From positions 1 to 64,000 of the forward strand of contig CAVWQI010000008.1 in assembly GCA_963757185.1 (NCBI GenBank): DNA of 64,000 bases, written 5' to 3'. A program made the translations under genes and the position numbers. Origin of the DNA: JAQBQB01 sp963757185 (GTDB lineage: Bacteria; Gemmatimonadota; Gemmatimonadetes; Gemmatimonadales; Gemmatimonadaceae). This document shows positions 61,123 through 64,000 of this stretch, in pieces; position 1 is the stretch's first letter, and the number at the start of each line of letters is the position of its first letter. The notes beneath the pieces were generated by a model. The model ran no database searches. It had not been told where the DNA came from and worked only from the letters and a program-made list of their open reading frames with translations.

Positions 61123-63573
61123 CTACTCTTTCTTCGCCGTCATCTGCGGCGGGATGACCTTGATCGTCAGTTTGTCCAGCTTGCCGGTGAAACGGAACGG
61201 CGGCTGGTAGTCCCTGTCGTCCATGCCATAGCGGGTGTCTACCCCGACGTCGAAAGACTCGTCCATCGACACCAGGAATGGAATGGTGTATGGCATCCTC
61301 TTCGTCTCGAACTCTTTGCCGTCGACCGACAGAACACCAGTACCACCTTTGCCGAAGCCATCTCCCTCGTACTTGAAGTCGAACATGATGGTGTGCTTAC
61401 CGGGCGAAAGCGCCGGCGCTTCCCATCGGAAACGTTCCGCGGTGAGTTCCACGTAGGTGAACACCGGCTTGCTCTTCAGGAGATACAGGCCGTATCCGCC
61501 GAACTTGCCGCCGAGTGTATTGATCATTCCCTCGGCGCCGCCCTTAGGAATCTCAACCTCCGCGGAAATCGAGAACGATTTGCCGAGGATGGGTGGAGCG
61601 CTCGCCTCAGGCGTGCCGGACACTTCCGCGGCGTAGGTGAAGACAGTCCGGCCTGCGACGGCGCTCGGTCGTGGAGTCAGCGCGCGCTGGAGCACGTCGT
61701 TGTCCAATGGAAGCACGCCGTACTTGGACGCTTCGACCAGGAAGAGCTGTTGCAGGTCATGCAGCTTGTCGGGCATCTTGCTCGCGAGGTCGTTGTACTC
61801 AGAATAATCGTTGGTGATGTTGTAGAGCTCCCAGCGATAGCTCTCGACAGGCGGTAGAGGCTCGACGCCCATGAACCACGGCCCTTTGGGCGGCGTCGTC
61901 GTCGCGATCCAGCCGTCGTGGTAGATCGCCCGATTTCCCATCATTTCGAAATACTGCGTCGTTCGGGTCGACGGCGCGTTGGCGTTGGCCTTGTCAAACG
62001 TGTAATCCATACTCACGCCTTCGATCGGCCGCTGGGCAACGCCATTGACGACCGCTGGTGCCGGGATACCGGCCGCCTGGAGAATCGTCGGCGCGATGTC
62101 GATCAAGTGGTGGAACTGCGGGCGGATGCCGCCAACATCCGTGATGTGACCGGGCCATGAGATCGCCAGGCCCTGTCTCGTACCGCCGAAGTGCGACGCA
62201 ATCTGCTTGACCCACTTGAACGGGGTATCGAAGGCCCAGGCCCACGCGACCGCCATGTGCGGCTGTGTTTTGTCCGAACCCCAGACGTCGTAGTACTTCA
62301 GCTCATCGGCGACCGGCATGTCGACGGCTTCGAGGGCGGCCATGTCGAACGGAGTTCCGACCAACGAGCCTTCAGCGCTCGTCCCGTTGTCGCCGCAGAT
62401 ATAGATGATCAGTGTGTTGTCGAGCTTGCCCTCGTCCTGGACTTCCTGGATCACGCGACCGATTTCATAGTCGGTGTAGGCGACGTACGCGCCGAATACA
62501 TCGGCCTGTCGAACGAACAGCTTCCTTTCTTCTGGGGTGAGCGTGTCCCATTTCTTGAGACTGGCTCCTCCGTATTCATTCTGACCGTCGGGCCACGGCG
62601 TGAGCTGAGTACCTGCCGGGATCACGCCGAGCCGTTTCTGATTGGCGAAGATCTGGTCGCGCAGGTCGTTCCAGCCTTTGTCGAACAGGTGCATGTCGCC
62701 GATCTTCTTGATCCACTCCGGCGTCGGCTGGTGCGGCGCATGCGAGCCGCCGGGGGCATAGTAGACGAAGAACGGTTGATCGGGCGCGGCGGCGTTCAGC
62801 CCTCTGATGCGCTTGATCGCCTCGTCCGCCATGTCGGTGATGAGGTTGTAGCCGGGGTGGCCGATCCAGGGAAAAATCTGAGTGTGATCCTGGAACAGCC
62901 ACGGCTTCCACTGGTCGGATTCGCCACCCATGAAACCGTAGAAGTAGTCGAACCCCATTCCGCTCGGCCACTGGTCGAACGGTCCCGACATGCTGTACTG
63001 GTAGCCTGGCGTGTTGTGGTTTTTGCCGAACCAGGAAGTGGCGTATCCGTTTTCCTTCAGGATTTCGCCGATGCTCGCGTTGTTCAGTCCGATGTCGGCG
63101 TCGTATCCCGGAAAGCCCGTGGCCTGCTCGGCGATGACACCAAATCCCACCGAGTGGTGGTTGCGTCCGGTGAGCAGCGCGGCGCGCGACGGGGAGCATA
63201 AAGAGGTGGAGTGGAACTGCGTATATCGCAGACCGGCCTTTGCAACCCGATCCAGCGTCGGCGTCGGAATGACGCCACCGAAAGTGCTCGAGATGCCGTA
63301 GCCCTGGTCGTCCGTCATGATCAGCAGAACGTTCGGAGCGCCCTTTGGCGCCACGTGACGCGCCGGCCAACAGGGCGTTGAAGTCTTGGCGGTCATGTTG
63401 ATCTGCCCGCCGAAGTTCGATGGCGGGGGCGGGACGTACTTGGGGTCGACCGTCGTCGTCGCGTTGGCTGAACAGGGCTCACCCGTTGTCTGCTGGGCCG
63501 AGGCGGGACGCGTAGCGGTCATGATGGCCGCCGCCAACGCCGCGAATACGAGTGTGGGTTGCTTCGCTTTCAT
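61123..63573 (-). CDS. secreted arylsulfatase family protein
   Basis: Protein of 816 residues from ATG 63573, with a signal peptide (TLVFAALAAAIMTATRPASAQ). Metal ligands in VLLIMTDDQGYG (Asp 88-89). The formylglycine motif is CSPSR, Cys at about 126. Further blocks are HNTPGYQYSMSGPFDQWPSG, YYAPGGSHAPHQP and DNGTSAEGS. The last 200 residues are a beta-sandwich extension (LSVDGKEFETKRMPYTIPF, VDTRYGMDDRDYQPPFRFTGK) typical of long atsA-like arylsulfatases. It hydrolyses sulfate esters outside the cytoplasm. The frame is open further upstream, but the signal peptide fixes the start. Confidence 0.9.
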   Translation of the reverse strand: MKAKQPTLVFAALAAAIMTATRPASAQQTTGEPCSANATTTVDPKYVPPPPSNFGGQINMTAKTSTPCWPARHVAPKGAPNVLLIMTDDQGYGISSTFGGVIPTPTLDRVAKAGLRYTQFHSTSLCSPSRAALLTGRNHHSVGFGVIAEQATGFPGYDADIGLNNASIGEILKENGYATSWFGKNHNTPGYQYSMSGPFDQWPSGMGFDYFYGFMGGESDQWKPWLFQDHTQIFPWIGHPGYNLITDMADEAIKRIRGLNAAAPDQPFFVYYAPGGSHAPHQPTPEWIKKIGDMHLFDKGWNDLRDQIFANQKRLGVIPAGTQLTPWPDGQNEYGGASLKKWDTLTPEERKLFVRQADVFGAYVAYTDYEIGRVIQEVQDEGKLDNTLIIYICGDNGTSAEGSLVGTPFDMAALEAVDMPVADELKYYDVWGSDKTQPHMAVAWAWAFDTPFKWVKQIASHFGGTRQGLAISWPGHITDVGGIRPQFHHLIDIAPTILQAAGIPAPAVVNGVAQRPIEGVSMDYTFDKANANAPSTRTTQYFEMMGNRAIYHDGWIATTTPPKGPWFMGVEPLPPVESYRWELYNITNDYSEYNDLASKMPDKLHDLQQLFLVEASKYGVLPLDNDVLQRALTPRPSAVAGRTVFTYAAEVSGTPEASAPPILGKSFSISAEVEIPKGGAEGMINTLGGKFGGYGLYLLKSKPVFTYVELTAERFRWEAPALSPGKHTIMFDFKYEGDGFGKGGTGVLSVDGKEFETKRMPYTIPFLVSMDESFDVGVDTRYGMDDRDYQPPFRFTGKLDKLTIKVIPPQMTAKKE

Positions 63574-63643
63574 GTGTGCTGCTCCAACGAGGAGTGGATC
63601 GAGAGCGGACCATCCGCACAGGTTCTGCACCTCCAACGCTTCT

Positions 63644-64000
63644 CTATTTCGCTTTCCCCTTTTTGGCCCCCGCTACAGGCCACAACATCGTCGCTTCCAT
63701 CCTCAGCTGCTCCGCGCCAGCCGACGTCGGGTTGTTCAGATTGTGATAATACTGAAGCTCAAAGCTCACCGGCTGATCCCCGATGTGGGTGATCTTCGAG
63801 ACGCCCGCGCCAATGGGCACCGTCCATTTTTCTCCTTCCGGCGAGCTCCAGTCCGCGGCGATGAGCGGCGAAGTCGAGATCGCCCAGGCGAAGGGAAGAT
63901 TGAAATTGATGAACGGCTGGATCGCGAAGTTGTTGAGCGGGTGGCCGTGCGCATCGCCGCCGATTCGCCACACGTTGTTCGCCAGCAGCCCTATGACCCA
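63644..64000 (-). CDS. MetA-like outer-membrane porin/transporter, partial at edge
   Basis: Only the C-terminal 118 residues are in the window; the frame is open to the right edge. The pattern NNFAIQPFINFNLPFAWAISTSPLIAADW, KWTVPIGAGVSKITHIGDQPVSFELQYYHN and LRMEATMLWP fits the phenol MetA-pathway outer-membrane barrel family (COG4313), which carry solutes across the outer membrane. It is upstream of the sulfatase on the same strand, 70 bases apart, so probably cotranscribed. Confidence 0.75.
   Translation of the reverse strand, partial: WVIGLLANNVWRIGGDAHGHPLNNFAIQPFINFNLPFAWAISTSPLIAADWSSPEGEKWTVPIGAGVSKITHIGDQPVSFELQYYHNLNNPTSAGAEQLRMEATMLWPVAGAKKGKAK

Overview
The window reads as one stretch of a high-GC, Gram-negative-type bacterial chromosome. 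Lipoprotein signal peptides with a lipobox, outer-membrane beta-barrel proteins (DUF481, a MetA-like porin), a glycine-rich M14 carboxypeptidase, a 1139-residue BNR/sortilin-like secreted protein, Big2 and Fn3 lipoproteins, sulfatases and an octaheme cytochrome together suggest Gemmatimonadota or a similar soil lineage. That placement is inference; no rRNA or other marker gene is present.

Left part (1-8.8 kb): small accessory genes (Uma2-type nuclease, retropepsin-like protease, DUF4389 membrane protein, DUF481 protein, SEC-C remnant, Fic AMPylase, APH-like kinase, three unknown genes), with copies of a hairpin-bearing inverted-repeat element.

Defence-like island (8.8-24.1 kb): first a three-gene locus of SNF2 helicase with DUF3883, DUF1156 adenine methylase, and Swt1-HEPN/DUF499 ATPase (helicase-methylase-ATPase layout). 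Then a visibly lower-GC module of alpha/beta hydrolase, small ORF, ECF sigma factor, zinc-motif anti-sigma-like protein, unknown helical protein, and a protein with two RecA/KaiC-like ATPase domains. Nearly all these genes are recognisable but cut by many single-base frameshifts. An IS21-family element with a perfect 5-bp target duplication (24353-26415) closes the island, followed by a fragment of a BNR protein, a frameshifted DUF2779 nuclease and toxin-antitoxin-like debris (DUF4160/DUF2442, HicB and HigA remnants).

Right part (29.7-64 kb): mostly intact genes. They include a lipoprotein metalloprotease, a beta-helix/Fn3 lipoprotein, a DUF3311-sodium symporter-M20 amidohydrolase operon, M14 peptidase, cupin, trypsin-like lipoprotein (frameshifted), CheR-like methyltransferase, Big2 lipoprotein, glycosyltransferase, BNR protein, alpha/beta hydrolase, an odd two-gene unit of charged helical-repeat proteins, two sulfatases, octaheme cytochrome-TPR protein (frameshifted), an MHS-type transporter, a DUF1254 protein and an edge-truncated porin.

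Three intergenic repeat families stand out. (i) A MITE-like element has about 75-bp inverted ends, each holding a 10-bp-stem hairpin; the stems change in compensating pairs between copies, and the cores are unrelated. (ii) About ten copies of a roughly 190-bp quasi-palindrome built of GGCGC/GCGCC units sit at the 3' ends of genes, all in the same chromosomal orientation. (iii) A 60-75 bp repeat occurs in three copies plus one diverged inverted copy. The repeats, the hydrolase-sigma-KaiC module and the charged-repeat proteins are the best candidates for undescribed biology.
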